Source: Perkinsus olseni
Taxonomy: Eukaryota > Perkinsozoa > Perkinsida > Perkinsidae
Direction of reading: 5' to 3'
NCBI GenBank assembly: GCA_013115135.1
Contig: JABANP010000175.1
Span: forward strand, 33,235-97,234
Length of the DNA: 64,000 bases
The first letter of the stretch is position 1. Each line of letters opens with the position of its first letter. The position numbers and the translations under genes were made by a program. Positions 33,959 to 47,500 of the stretch are shown in pieces. The notes beneath the pieces were generated by a model, which made no database searches, had not been told where the DNA came from, and worked only from the letters and a program-made list of their open reading frames with translations.

Positions 33959-35107
33959 TCATAGTAAGAACGGCAGAATTGCCTTGCGGTTAAGCTTGTT
34001 GTAATCCTCAAATTTGGCTCGATACCACTTGTGTACCTCGAGGGCTCTGGGGAAGAGGTTAGCGAATGTGCAGAAAGCCTGAAACGAATCCTGGCGCGAG
34101 CCTACTGTACCTGTATGCAGTGAGACGCCACGCAACCTACAAAGGAAACAGGCGCCAAACCCCAGCCACTGGCCATAGCATAGCCCAACCACTCCATGAT
34201 CTCACCCAAGTAGTTCGGGCAGGAAATGAATCTGAGAGATGATACATGAAGAGCTTAACGCGGAAAGCTAGAGATGCTTCGGCAGATCTACCTGAACATG
34301 CCACCGTAGGGAGTATAATATTTCTGCCCGTCCCCTTCGCCCTTCCTGAGGTTCCTCAAAATATGGTCGGAGTGCAGATTCAGCAGTAGCCCGGCAGCAT
34401 AGAAAGTGACGCCAAAGAAGAGCTGCATTGGGGTGATTTCCGATGGGTCAGACACGCAACGAGCGTATGCTGATTGCAGCCAACCATTAGTGAAGCCTGA
34501 ATAAGTAACCAAGTCGATCGAGGGTCGGTTACTGGACGTACAGTAGGCAAAGGCGGGCAACACCATGCTGAATATTGAGGTCTTCCGACGGCTACGCATC
34601 AGCACTGGATAGATTATCGACCCTACCCGAAGATACCACAACGGGAAAGACATGGGGAATTACGTTGCAGATAGTGTAGAGTGAACAAGCCCAGCAGCAA
34701 GACCTGGCGAGGGTGTAGATTGCGCCACTGAGTAAGCAGGCAGAACAAAGGGAAGGCAAGCGATGGGGACTCTTGGAAGAACCATCCAAGCCTCGGGTCG
34801 ATTCGGAAGCTGCGTGAACCTGAATGCCCTATTGGCATACGATCATAACTCCAACAAAGAAAGGGCGGGAATCCGAAAGACAAACTTACCATAGCCAGAT
34901 TCAGTCATTTTACCGTAGGCACCGGTAATTCCAAAGAGGCCAACTAGAAGTATAGCAGCAAACCAGACGACGTGAACATATGACACGATCTGACAGGCAA
35001 GTATTGGCCAACCCTTCGCTGATCGTTCTGAGCAATTCGCTTCGCGTGGTTGAGATGCAGCAACCCGTGGAGAGGTGAGGTGGTAAACTATGCGGACGAT
35101 AACCCAA
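33959..35107 (-). CDS. steroid 5-alpha-reductase-like protein (SRD5A/DET2 family), multi-exon
   Basis: Integral-membrane, NADPH-dependent 3-oxo-5-alpha-steroid 4-dehydrogenase family. The carboxyl half is diagnostic: NLHSDHILRNLRKGEG, YYTPYGGMFR, ISCPNYLGEIMEWLGYAMAS, and the end HKWYRAKFEDYNKLNRKAIL before TGA at 33959-33961. The Asn-Tyr-x-Gly-Glu-x-x-Glu-Trp core that contacts substrate and cofactor is intact. Upstream exons give AYGKMTESGYG joined in phase to GSRSFRIDPRLGWFFQESPS, then LFTLHYLQ joined to RSIIYPVLMRS by a GTAATT...GTAG intron. Several membrane spans are evident. The amino-terminal exon and start are not fixed; no good ATG was found up to about 35180. The substrate in a protist (sterol intermediates or other enones) is unknown. 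Confidence 0.82.
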
Positions 35108-35693
35108 GTCAAGGCTGTAATATCCCGGATCAATAATTCATATAGCGCAGTGCTAGTAGAATGACGTTCGACGGGGCGCACTGCTTTGTTTGACTACTTC
35201 ACTCGTGTACCGACGTGCTTAAATGTGAGTCACACATTCAGTGGCTTGACAGATGTCCCCTTAAGAGTCTCGAGCACACCTCATGATTCATCCCTCCTGG
35301 CTCACCGTTGTGGCTTCCAGGACTCCCGGGCTGCAGACTTCTGCCATTACTGATACTCTAATGTAAACAACTGCGACGGGACTCCTAGCTCAGCTTCAAG
35401 TGGCCAAAAACCGCGGGAGCGACATCACGGCGGGATCTCATTATTGAGCCCATGGGAGTGTCACACTATATGTTACGCTCCGTCTATGTTTATGCGTGCA
35501 GAGTAGTCTAGGCAATAGCTCTTTCATAAGATCCATCTCACAAGCTCCCTTTGGCCTTGTGTTCCACGTATGAGTAAGAAGAATACAACACTATAGTGTA
35601 CATAGCCTACGTCGTAAGCTATGTGTGCGCGTGCTGCCAGGCTGCCAGGCTCACTCAGTAGGATTCACAGGCACGCTCTCTGGCTTGGCGAAC
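35108..35693. other. intergenic upstream of reductase gene
   Basis: It should contain the missing first exon and promoter of the reductase. No other feature recognised. Confidence 0.4.
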
Positions 35694-36016
35694 TCAGCAT
35701 CGTATCGCTACCATCTCGCAGGCTCCTATCGGAATGTTCCAGTGAGGGTTCTCAACCTCCGAAGCGAAAATAGAATGCCAATCGAGCTCAAGAACAACAC
35801 TACAAAGACAACCTATACTATGTTCTCCACTGGTTGCGCGATCCAGCCGAAGCTGCGAAAGTCGCAGACCGCTCAACTGGCGATTCACCAGTGGTGAAGA
35901 TGTATCCACAGTACATTGGGCCGACCACCTTGGCTAGCCTAGAATGCTCCACTTGTGGGGGCTTCACCATCGACTACAAGAGTGGGCTGGACGTCTACTA
36001 CTTTGCGAGCGGGTAA
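35694..36016 (+). pseudogene. broken paralogue of the secreted protein at 30173-30538
   Basis: Protein-level similarity is clear along the whole length: YRYHLAGSYRNVPVRVLN against RYHIVGHYPDVPIRVLD, then STGCAIQPKLRKSQTAQL, then after a break MYPQYIGPTTLASLECST and IDYKSGLDVYYFASG. About 14 extra bases (CGATTCACCAGTGG) after CTCAACTGG shift the frame in the middle, where the intact copy reads AACTGGTGAAGAAG. Six bases are missing in frame near ...FTI-DYK. The hydrophobic signal peptide of the intact copy is not found upstream. I therefore read it as a decayed duplicate. An intron explaining the extra bases is unlikely at this size. Confidence 0.72.
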
Positions 36017-36473
36017 CGTTCAGCATTCTAATGAAACTTAACTGTACGCAGTCGACTCAAGTGAGATTTCGCTAGTCGACGGAGTCATTGAAGATCATGC
36101 GACAATCCGAGCGGAACTCCACCGAAGAATGCTTAGTATGGAAAGGTTTCCTATTTCACTCCAATACTCCCTGTCAACTCCTGAGAAATAGGCCTGTCAA
36201 AGTTGAGCTCAACAGTGTCAATCTTGAGCCAGACATATCACGCTTTTTCGAATTCGCATTGTAAAACTTGCATCCTCAATTAATCACATTTGACATTCTT
36301 GCTTTCAACACTGCCATTCTTGCCGGCTCTACTGTCCAACTTGCACGGGAAATGGTGTCGATGGGTGTTCGTGCTTCATCACGCACTTACAATCGTCGCG
36401 GAGTCGGAGAGCACTACCCCACTCGAGAACACAGCGTTATTAGACGAGGAAAAGCTCTGGCCTTCATTAGGGG
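36017..36473. other. intergenic, nothing recognised
   Basis: Convergent space between the pseudogene and the 3' end of the giant minus-strand gene. Two short overlapping plus-strand frames show no family signature. Confidence 0.5.
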
Positions 36474-38543
36474 TCATTGATCATGGCTACTCACATCAGC
36501 AATTTCAACGCGTTCAGTGGGGGCAGCCGGTAAAGCTAGCTGAGGCGCTTCAGTTGTAGCGGGTCGCTCTGAGCTCACTGAGGAGTCGTCACTGTCAGGA
36601 TCCTGGTTGCTCTGTTGGAGTGCCAGCCATTTGTCCTCTATGGGAGGGAGGGGTGGTGGCTTTTTTGCGACGACCACTCGTGCCTAAACTCGTTAATGAC
36701 CGCCAGCTCCAAACGGCACAGCAATGGGTTGCCTTTGCAAGCCAGGAACGAAGAACTGGGCCAGCAACTGAGGACCGAAGACGGTCTTCACTGAAATCCG
36801 CCTCAGAAGTGTCGTCGGACGACTCGCTCCCAGCGTCAGCCTGTCACGAAAGCAGAGTCTGTCGGCAGTTGAGAACGACGCGGTTACTAACCTGCTCTGC
36901 AGTTGCCCTCCCTCGCATGATAATCTCGTTGGCAAGCTCGTTAGTAGCAGTCTGCTGGTGTTCCAAGGCCAAAGGCCGTTCATGGCCATACTCCGATATC
37001 CACTCTCGCCAATCGCCACCACCATTCCGTCGGCGCAATGCCCACTCAAGCCACTGGAGTACGACTTCTCCCTGCCATATCGAGCAACTGGAACCCTCAT
37101 CAGATGCGTCGATACTCACCTCAGTGCCTTCAATTCTGGGAGGGGCAGCCAGCTGGGAGTACGGGCTTTCCGCCAAGACCTCCAGGGCGCTCTTCTGCAC
37201 ACTCTGGGCATCTCTCATCACCCGTCGGTTGTCGATCGGTACGTTGGCGTTCCGCTTCCAGTAGTAACCCTGCGACACCGACAACCCTCGAAAGATCGAA
37301 CGTGGTGGTTCCAGTCTCACATGACAAAGCGTGCATAGAGTACAAGTCGGAGTGTAGCGAGCGTAGAATGTCTCCCAAAGAGGGGCGTTCCAGAACGGAG
37401 AAAGCTCTCGCTGCCTTCGATACCTTCAGAACGCCTCAGTAATGGGTGCCCGTGCTCAGCCGCAAGCTTACTCGCTGGCAATCTCCTCCAGAGTGTAAAT
37501 AGGAGCCACGCACAGTCCCCTTCCGTTATGGCGGTCCTTCCCACAGACCTCGCAGTGGTCTTTCAGTCTGTGTTGCTGTGGCCTCAGCTTGGAGGCGCTC
37601 CGACGCAAGTAGAGAAGGAACCTTCACACCGACCGACGCTGGGTGCGGAGGCGATGTAATTAGGTGGACCTGGCCCGTCTGACCCAGAGAAGGCCCAGCT
37701 CTGCCGCCGCTGTAGAGTCGTGGTCGAACCCTCTCCGAGCAGCCTTGCTGATTGCCTGGGAGATATTTGCACACAAGTGAACAACAGGTGTTCATGGACG
37801 AGCGAGCCATACCAGAGCGTGGGGAGGGAAGGCGTCGAGCTGGAAACCATGGGGGTCGTCAGCGAGGGCAGTCTGGACGTTACCGCTGGACGCGAACCCG
37901 GGAGGTTGCGATGCTGCTTGCCGAGTTGGAAGCTGAAACAAACTCGATTGAATCCTGCGGACCGATCCAAGACGGCGTTCGTAGGGCGCACCCTGCTCAC
38001 TCCAGACGCGCTGGCCGGCAAGCTTCCATGAGCTTTCCCGGCCGAGAGCGTCTTCGATGGGAGTGGCCTCTGTCCTATTGGTGCCTTTGATTCACTGAAG
38101 GGGTTGTATTTATCAGGATCGACTTCCCCGATAACCTCGGCGATCGACTTTAACAAAGCTCCTCGGTATTTTACCAGGGCCTGCGGAAAAAAATCGCCAA
38201 AACATCTCGCCGCCATCGATGCAGTGGCCGCCACCTGATCTCGCAGTATCTCATCAAAAGTGTGCTGCAGCCAGAGCTTGTTCTCCTTCACAAACGCCTC
38301 ACGGTATCGCTCCAGGTTGTGCGTCTCAGCTGTGCTCGGTTCCGGCTGAGAGAGATGCCCGGCAAGAGACAGCCCCTCTATAATTAGACCCACCCAAGAC
38401 GCGAGGGCCGACCCGGGTGGCGCTGGGATCTTGACACGGGTGTCCACCAACGCCCGGCCGTCCGCCTCATTTCGATTGCGCATGGTAACAGCCGTCAAGG
38501 CCGCCACTGTTGCCGTTGGGTGCTTGATCGGAGCTTCTTTCAC
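36474..38543 (-). other. predicted cytoplasmic tail exons of the giant gene
   Basis: Several minus-strand exons lie here. One encodes an alpha-helical segment (LERYREAFVKENKLWLQHTF). A small one has a Cys pattern, HCEVCGKDRHNGRGLC, resembling half a zinc finger. Others are charged or Pro-rich (KKPPPLPPIEDKWLALQQ). Splice joins were not all resolved, and membership in the giant gene is assumed from strand and continuity. Confidence 0.45.
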
Positions 38544-41500
38544 CTAAGGGTCCTCACCATAGACGTCGAACGACCCGATGAGCGAGGGGCGCTAACCTGC
38601 CAGAGTTGAAGGTAGTTTGCCGTAGTGATGGTAGCAGCCTGGCCCAGCCGGCACACGGCGATGCTGAGAACGAAGACCATAGACGAGGCTGGGTCGTCAA
38701 AGATGTTCCAGCGGTTGGTCAGAATGACTTGAAGGCCGACCATCCACACGATCATACCTGCAAAAACTCAAGCGCTTGAATCCGCACACGACAGTTGAGC
38801 CACCCTACCGAGTCCGTTGAGGAAGCAGCAGAAATAATATTGCTCAGAGAAACACATGAGATCGAGACTTCGAAGGTGGGGCGCAACCGTGTCGTCAAAG
38901 GGTTCGCCTTGCCCCTTCCAACGATGTGGTCTCGAAGAAAAGCGATAATGGCAATACCTGAGACAACAGCTGAGAGGTTGCAGCTGTGAAAGTAGCATAA
39001 AAATATCGACTTGAAGTAGTCCAGCAACTTCCAGCCTTGGTAGAGCTCCAGAGAGTTGAGGCAGAGAATATCCGAGAGGAAGCGTGTGACGGCTAAAAGG
39101 GTTGTGAAAGCGAGATAGTAAGATGTTTGATCGGAGGTAATATTGTAACTGCGAAAAGAGACCGGCAAGCCAAGAAACAAAGCTAGACTTACTGGCCTAG
39201 TATCTGACTCTCATCGTACAGGGAGTAGCACAGGAAAATGAAGACTGGGGTGAGGTAGCTTTCCACTAGGTCAGAGGAGTATCTGAGAAGGCCTCACTGG
39301 CTAGCATCGAAAGAATGGTTCAAGGCTGACCCGGCGAGGAAGCCTATCATGTCCTCAACACGCGTGTCGTAGTGCTCGGCTGGCTCGTCTACTGCCCCTG
39401 CGTCCTCGAGGTTGAACCCGGAGATCGCACCAGTGGCGTCCTCGGACCCTATGGGGTTACCAAGGGCATCGAAGAGGTCGTCTTCAGCAGTTGCCGCTTG
39501 TCCATCGGTATCTATGAATACAACCTCTCCTGACAAGAACCAGGGTGACCGGAAGATACCTTTCACGGTAGATCGTATCCTAGCCTGAACGTCGCCCTCG
39601 TCCCCACCCTTGAGCAGCCACCTCACTGCCCCAATAGTGGAGACTACGAGGACGTACAGCTGATTCAATAGCCGAGCCTTGTTGGGCGAGATATACATGC
39701 GATCAACGGTTTGGATCGCCAGAATCTGATAGGAACCAAGCGTGTCAAGAGAGATAGCCTCGCCACTTGGAAACTCAGCAGTCACTGCACGACCGGGGGT
39801 GAAACCAATAGCATCGCTGCGATGCCTCAGTCGTGGTTGCTTAATCCCATTCTCTCGTGTACGACAACATGTCTGAGCTGCACGGTCATTTTGATGCGGA
39901 CAAGTCGATGGTGTGGTATTTCAATCATCAGTCTTCTACTGAATTCGAAGAGTCAGGGCCGACCGTCTTTCATCCTCATCTTTTCCCTAGTTCGTGTTTC
40001 GTTGTTTGGTTTGAGTTCCAGTAATTCTGCGCTCTCATCGCTGTATCGCTCCGAGCCTGCGAGCTCGTTATGGCTGTAGCACACACTCCAGAGCATTCTC
40101 ATCAAACTGGACTTACGAAGAGAACGATGAGAATGAACAGAATACCAAGCCGAACACAGGAGCGTCATACAGGCATCCGGACGAGGGCGAAAAGTCTGCA
40201 GGAACGTGTGGCCGCGTCAAGGAATTCTTACGACGAACTGTGTCAAGATGAATGTGAAAAAGTCCTTGCTGGCGAGCACTGCCAGAGACGACAGCAGTCG
40301 AACGACATTAACGGCGGGCACTAGTAGTAGCCGCTCAGCCACGAAGGTATTCAGGATAACCTCGACGATGATACCTGCGTAAAAACGTTCCGGTATCGGC
40401 TTCTCGAACCACAAGGGCCCACCGAAGATGTAGAGGCCGAGGAGCATCAGCCAGAGGTTGTTCATGAAGATCTCCGAGAACGAAAATTGCAGGAGGATGA
40501 CCGCCACCACGGCCATCCCGAATAGCATCACAGCAAGGCAAGTTCTCTTCCAAATGTGAGGAATGAAGATAGGTTCGTCGGAGGCTGAGAACACCGTCAC
40601 GCGGAGCGCGGGGCCGCTGCTGCTGTTACGCAGTTCGCTATCATCGAGGATCTCCTCCTTCCCTCCCTCCCCTTCATCATCGTCGCTTTCTTCGTCCAGA
40701 CCGTCCAAGTCATCGAGATCTGAGATCCTCTACCGTCGACTCACAGTACGACTACCTCCGGTGAGCACCGCAGACACTGTGCGGAAGTCTACTGCACGAA
40801 CAGCTAGCGAGGTCAATAGTAGCCGCCCATCGACGTTCCTCAATGGCGAGTCAGAGATGCAGCCCGTCCGCGAGATGATCGCCCTACCTCCCCCGTTCGA
40901 TGATGCATCAGCATAGAACTTCGACTCAGCCGGGGGAAGGAACGCCTGAGAGAAAGATGACGCCAATCCTCCTGGCTATGAATAATGCTCTCAGAGAGAT
41001 CAATGGCACGCCCCAGCACAAGGCCGGTGATCTTCACCTTAACACTCTGTACTGCAATATATGCGCCCACAGCCAGCAAGGCCACACCGGACCTGGCCCG
41101 GCGTCTTTCTAGTGCCGTCGTTGCAGTCACCTACCAGCGATGGCTGATGATGCTGGGAGGGTGGAAGAAGATACCTTCGTCTCTCCGTTCCAACTGGTTA
41201 TGAAACCGTCAAAGATACCAATTCGGCAATTCTCGATCGGCGTCCCCTCAGGGCACTCGAAAAAAGGGAGGGAGAATGCCCCTATGGTGCCTCGGACGAA
41301 CATGATGAGCAACATCAGCGTCGGGAGGCACGGCAACACAGCCAGCAGCGCACCCTTGGACACGGGCTTACAGATGAGTCGGAGATACCGAGAGTCGGTT
41401 ACCTACGCCAGTCCTGCTCGAACCCGATGACGAAGGTTACGACCCACTTTTGGGGGGAACTTGATGAGACTGAAGGTCCAGTTGTAAGCCCAGAATAGAG

Positions 41501-44500
41501 CCATCACAGCCAGAAGCAGGAATGACGTCGCGGCAAAGACGATAAGATAGAAGTTCCAAGGAAAGGCAAAGCTGTCCATCACCTACACGACAACAACAAG
41601 ACCCTCAACCAGCGGTCATCAGCTCTCTCGAGCGAAACTTCGATCACTCCGAGTCAACTCTGTCCTCACCCCGATGTGACTCATGCCGCCCCAACGGATC
41701 TTCAAGGTGTACTCCCACAGAGCCTCGCCGCTCATTTGCCGCGCACTTGGGGTCTCGAAGTCGCTGAACTCTACTTCGGCTTTGATCAGTATCTGCCAAG
41801 ATTTCCCCAACCCTGCCAATCGGGACAATGCTGGTTACTTTCTCTCGTGATGTCTTCTGCCAGTACTTCAGATCCAGCGAGACCACCTTCATAAGCTTCC
41901 CGTCGGAAGTCGCGCCCCGGGTCAAAACAACAGGGATGGCGTCCTACCAGCACGCTTGAGGTCCTTACAGAAGGAGCGACCGCTCACCGCCAGCGGTGCT
42001 TCAATAGAAGCGTACTCGACCGAGCTGAGGGCGCGGCGCGAAATGTAGAAGAGTATCGTCCCTGACCAACACGGAGTTGCGATGAAGCTGCTGGTGACAC
42101 TGGAGGCCATCACCGGATTGGCCTTCGAACCACCGAGGCAGCAGAAGCTTCTCATTGGGGATCTCATCCATCACGCATGACAGCTCTATAGGTGCCGTAG
42201 AGCCATCATTGCTCGGACCACAGTAGTCACCGCTGGCTAGGGCACCGAAGCTCAGTCGGTCGATCGCGACCTATAGATCTTCGGTCAAGGCAACTCGAGG
42301 AGACAAGGCCTACAGTGTCCTTCTCGTCTACTATACGGCATTTCTCTCCATGCTCCACCACTTGCCACAGCGGAATGGCCCGTCCGAATCCACGGCAGTT
42401 CGAGAAGAATGGAAGATGCGACATCCACAAAGTCTTTCGTCTGCTGGTGAAGTAGTTGCCGGCCCAAAGATACTCGTCGTAATCCGCCGGATGTCGCATA
42501 CAGTTGGTGAGAGCCTCTTTCCGGGGCAACCACGAGAGGAGGGCCTTACTCAGGATACCCCTCTGGGACAAGGCCACGACCCCCGAGACGCTCGACTGCT
42601 TATCGAGCTCATCGTACTTGACATCAAGGTTGGTGGTAACCCTATCGGGAGCAGCCAGGGGCGTGTTGAACGGAAGAGCCACTCCGCTGTCGTGCCGCAA
42701 CTCCATAACGAAGGCGCTGGAAGTGCCTAGAAGGTTCCTGCTCGGCTGGAGGACCTCCACCGAGGTCGTGCGAATGTAGCTGAATCGATCGGACATGACC
42801 ATGCCGTTGAGGATCTGCACTTCCACTCGGAACTGGATATCGACCAAGGCGTGGAGCTCCAACTCGATCACCTTCGGCTGGCCTGAGTGGTCCTGACCAC
42901 CCCTGCACGCGGTGGTCGAGATGGACTGAGTGAAACCGAAGCCAACGCAGAGAGGATCGGTTATGCTCGGACACAGACTGCTAGAGGCCATCATGAACCT
43001 CTCCAGAGCTATCGGCATATCCACCATTGTGCAATTGTACGTCCGCAAGTTGTCCTCGCGCACATCGGCAAGGCTGCCAAAGTAGAGCTCCTTGTCTAAG
43101 TACCATCGCGTCCATATATCCTCACAGACTTGAGAGTCGTCGAAGTCGTGAGGAAGAGTGTCGTTGGCTAGAACCCTTATTCGCCAGTCCCTCCCATACT
43201 CCACCCCCGATGGTACGTGCCTCAGGTCGAGCGTAATAATCGCGCTCGCCCGAGCAGGTAAGCTGTACACCATCCTTTCATCTTCGTCGTCAATAACGGG
43301 GATGATTGTGCCCTGCTTCGACGCCGGTATCGGTCGGGGCACCGATTCTACATTGGCCATGGCCACTGGGTTGACGCGGGAGATGATGATATCAGCGTTG
43401 TCTTGAAGATGGACGATCGATTTCCGTTTGACGCACAGGTCAAGCTCGGATACGGCGTCCTCGGAGGTCAGGGTTCCGAAGGGGCACCGAGTCCTGCTCT
43501 GTTTACTCTCTCCATTCTCGTCGATGTCCGTAGCAGTTCTCTTCATTTCCCTCTCCAAGGCCTCCCGTACATAGTCTATGAAGGGGACAGCAAGTCGATC
43601 AAAGTCATCCCAATACGGGCCGCCTTCCGGGCCCGGAGACCCGCCAATGTTGTCCTGAGACACCCTGGTCCAGTCAATGCAGTCCGGCCACGGTGAGCAA
43701 GACCCCCTACCCAGCTCGCTGTCAGTGTCGTAGCGGAAGGGCGCACCATAGGGCTCATCGTAAGGATCAGTCGCCCTCGTAAGACACCTCATCAGCCGAC
43801 CATCAGCGACAGCTTCTCGACACAGACAGTCCCAAGTCGTTCCCTGCCTCAGCCTGGGGTACGTCTGGTTCAGGCACTTATTAGAATATTCATGAGGAGC
43901 CTTCCAAGGCTGTTGTTGCAATGATAACATCCTCTCGCTGTGCCAAAGCTCCTCGTCGTAGAGGCCCTTCGCGACGCCTTCCACGGCAGTAGCGAGCAGC
44001 GGTATATGCTCCACTTGGGAGTGAACACAGCTCGACAGCGATGAGGTCCACTTTGAAAGACGCGCTTCAACCTCGGATACTGACATCTCATCCGAGAGCC
44101 CGCTTCGACGATTGGCTTCATTCGTCGCCTGAATGTACGTGTGCTCAGCGGCGTGGAGTTGCCTCAGACAAAACTGGGCGGCCACTTGGAGAACAAGGAA
44201 ATCATTGTACTTGACGTATGCCGAGTTGGGTCGCAGAGGGACGTCCATATCGGGTTTCCAGCCAGTCCCCGGAGGGCAGTAGAACCCCGTCGGGCAGCGA
44301 AAGTTGTACCGGTTGGCATAGGTGGTCCCTTCTGGACAATAAAACTCCTTCAGGCAGAGGGATTCGTAAACGGACGTCGGACTTGTCCCGGGGCCGCAGT
44401 AAAAACCGTCGAAGCAGAGCGTCTTGGAGGCGGTCTCCAGCGTGGTCCCTTCGCCACAAATGTTGCCTTCCGGACAGGGGTTGGTCTCACTGACGTTGCC

Positions 44501-47500
44501 GGTCTTGGCAAGGCAGAACCGGCCGGCCGGGCATGGGTCACAGCCGGTCTCGTCTTCAGTGCCTCTGAGGACGGCCCACGTCCCTGCCACACAGGGGCTG
44601 CAGGATATGCTGCTGTCCGAGGAGCTCTGGGATTCGCCCACAACGACGGGGGTCTCGTCGTCAAACACCGAACCAGCCTCGTCACCCGAAGACTGCCGAA
44701 AGGTGCCTCGGGCGCAAAGGAAAGGTGTCCGGGTACCGAAGTCAGGGCAGCTGTACCCAGGAGGACATGGGTAGCAGATCGGCGAGCTCGGGTTGGGCGC
44801 AAACTTCCCGGGCGTGCACATACGCCCTCTCACTCGGCCAATCTCTCCCACAAATTCACCTTCGGGTGCCGGCGAAGGTTCGGATGCGCCCGAGGAACAG
44901 TACATACCTGTGGGGCATAGGGCTGTCCCCAGGCTCGAGTTGGCTCGGGCGTTGCAGTAGGTGCCAGCCAGACACTGCTGGGGCGCGCGAAGGGCCAGAG
45001 GGTGGTTCGGTGGTAGCGAGATTTGCTGCACCTCCTCGGCGTCAGCCTGCAACACTCGGATGCCCTCCGGGAAAGCCGTTGACCGCGGCCCCACGACCAC
45101 ACCGAGCTGCACCATCACTTCCTCCTGCTCATCGCTCGACATGCGGACGATATCCGCCTTTGGCAAGTTGGTGTACTCGATAGCGTCATCAGGCAAGGCC
45201 TTCCTTCGGGCGGTTCCATCCATGCTGCTGGTCTCGTCGACGGTGGCGAGTCGCCGTCTTCTCGAAGCGGTTTGACCGGAGTCGGATATCACCGCCATGA
45301 GGTCCTCGCACGTCCCTGTGTTACAGAATGAGCCTTTAGGGCAAGGCTCGGGACCCTTGAAGAAGTAGTGCCGCGCGATGTCCAGGAGAATCTTTTGGCG
45401 CACGCGAGATAAATGAAGTCGCCAGGACAGACGAAGGGAGTCGTCAGTGAAGTTAAGCAACATCTCCAAGCCATCAAAACCAGCCGCGGCGCTGTCTCTA
45501 AGACGATCATGCTCGTTCAGTCGTCTAACCTTCTCCACCAGCGTCCAGGCTGCACGGGCTTCGTCGAGGAGGGGGACTCGAAGACCCTCATAGTATAGGG
45601 CAACGCCGCTGAGGAACTGCATCACCTTAGACGAGTCCCAACAGCATAACCCCAGGGACTGGTTCCACGAGTTGGCGACCCGTCCAGCGAATGGGTTCGA
45701 TCGAAACCTCTCTCGAGGGACAAAGGCTTGTCCGAGCTCAGGCAGGCACGATTCTTCCGGGGAGGATATATTGACGGTGGACTCTGGTGATAGGGCCGTG
45801 CATATCTTTGGTTCGGTCGTAGACGCCACGGCCCAACCGCAAACCCTTCCCGCCGGACACAGGTCGTTTCCCGAGTGAACCTTGATGCCCTTCCTCGCGG
45901 CAACGTAGCCGCACTCGGCGGGTTTGGGCCGGTCCATGAGAGGCAGAGGGCATATACCACCCTCATGGCACAGGGTGCAGTTGTGCTGACCATGGTAAGG
46001 GTTGAAGGTCCCGGCTGGGCATTCAGTGGGTTCGAATTGGCCGGGCATCGGGCCGCACTTGAAGCGGGGTTTGCATACTATACCCGACGAACGAGGGACG
46101 GGGCAGTACTTCCCAGGAGGGCATGCCCCAGCGCCATAAGGGTGGCTGCTTCCAGGCGGACAGAAGAACCCTTGAAAGCAGGGCTGTGGTGTGCTCAAGT
46201 TGCCGGGCGACGACCTCAGTGCTAACGTTCCTGGGTAACAGTGGAGCCCTCTGGGACACAGTTTCGGCGCGTTGGAGCCGGCTGTGTGAAGACCAGGGCT
46301 GTTCGACTCGAGAAGGGTAGTCTGTACTGGAGCGGCCGAGGCTGTGGCGGTTCCCTCTAGACAGATGAACCCTGCCGGGCAACGCTTGTACGGCGTCATA
46401 AGGCCCTCCTCGTCACACACCCACCCAGCAGGACAGACGACGGGTCGATTCATCCGCGTGAGGGGGCAATAGTACCCCTTGGGGCAGTCGATGCACTGTC
46501 TGCTGCCAGCCCTGGGCTGATAGGAACCGGGAGGGCACGGCAGAGGGTGGCTCAGACCGCCCTCCTCGCACATGTACCCCGGCGGGCAAGGACGGATCTG
46601 GGCGGCGAAGACCGACTGGTCGGCGTGGTGGGTGACGTATCCTGGCGGGCTCATGGCGAGGAACGTGAAGGTCGCATGAGACAGGCTCCAGTCGATGCCG
46701 TTGAGGGTCACCCGCAGCGCAGCGCTCCGACTCAAGGCGTTGGCCGATCGGGCTTCCCACATGTCGGGGACAGGGCAAAGGACTTGAGTGGCGGAGACAA
46801 CAATGGGCCGGGCCACAGTGGGGTCCACGTAGATCCAGTCGAAAGAACACAGGAGATTTGGCGTCCTTAGGAAGGGGCCTCCGTGGACTGAGACCAGACC
46901 GCCGCCATGCATGTTTCCCTCGCGAGGCGACACGCTGCGGACGGCGACAGGCATGTGGAAGGTGTAGTAACTGCGCAAGGGGCCAACAAGGAAAGCGAAA
47001 ACGGGTCGGTGTTCCAGCCCTACCTCAGAGATTTCGGTTCATCATGGCTGTCATCATCAGCATCCCAGGTGTCTATGCCCTCAGGGGAAAAATTCTGACC
47101 ATTATTCGACACGTACAGAGGCACTCGCAGCTCCCCAGTCGGGGACAGCTCCGGGCTGTCCACCTGTATCTGGGAGTCGCTCAACCAGATTGCCCTTCTA
47201 GACTCGAAAACAGTGCTAGGGCCGTCGGTCGACACCCCGCCGAACATGACCGTGAGCATGTCAGTGTTAAAGAAGTTGCTGCCGGTGAGGGTGATGTACG
47301 TCACTTGCCCATGAGGGCCCATTGAGGGTTCAACGAGAGTGATGAAGGGAGGGGAGTAATAGAAATACTTCTGTGTCGCATCCGCGGTGTCCTGGCCGTT
47401 CAAAGACACCAGCAGAGGGACTTCACCGGGCTCAACAGTTTCAGGCGAGACGCACAGCAGAGAGGCTGTTTCTGCATCCACTGTGGCCTTCACCTTCAGC

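Noticed and set aside
42500..46900. Several plus-strand frames of 60-260 codons
   Set aside because: They lie opposite the GCC2/GCC3 exons; the GC-rich Cys/Gly/Pro codons keep the antisense open. No motif or splice support.
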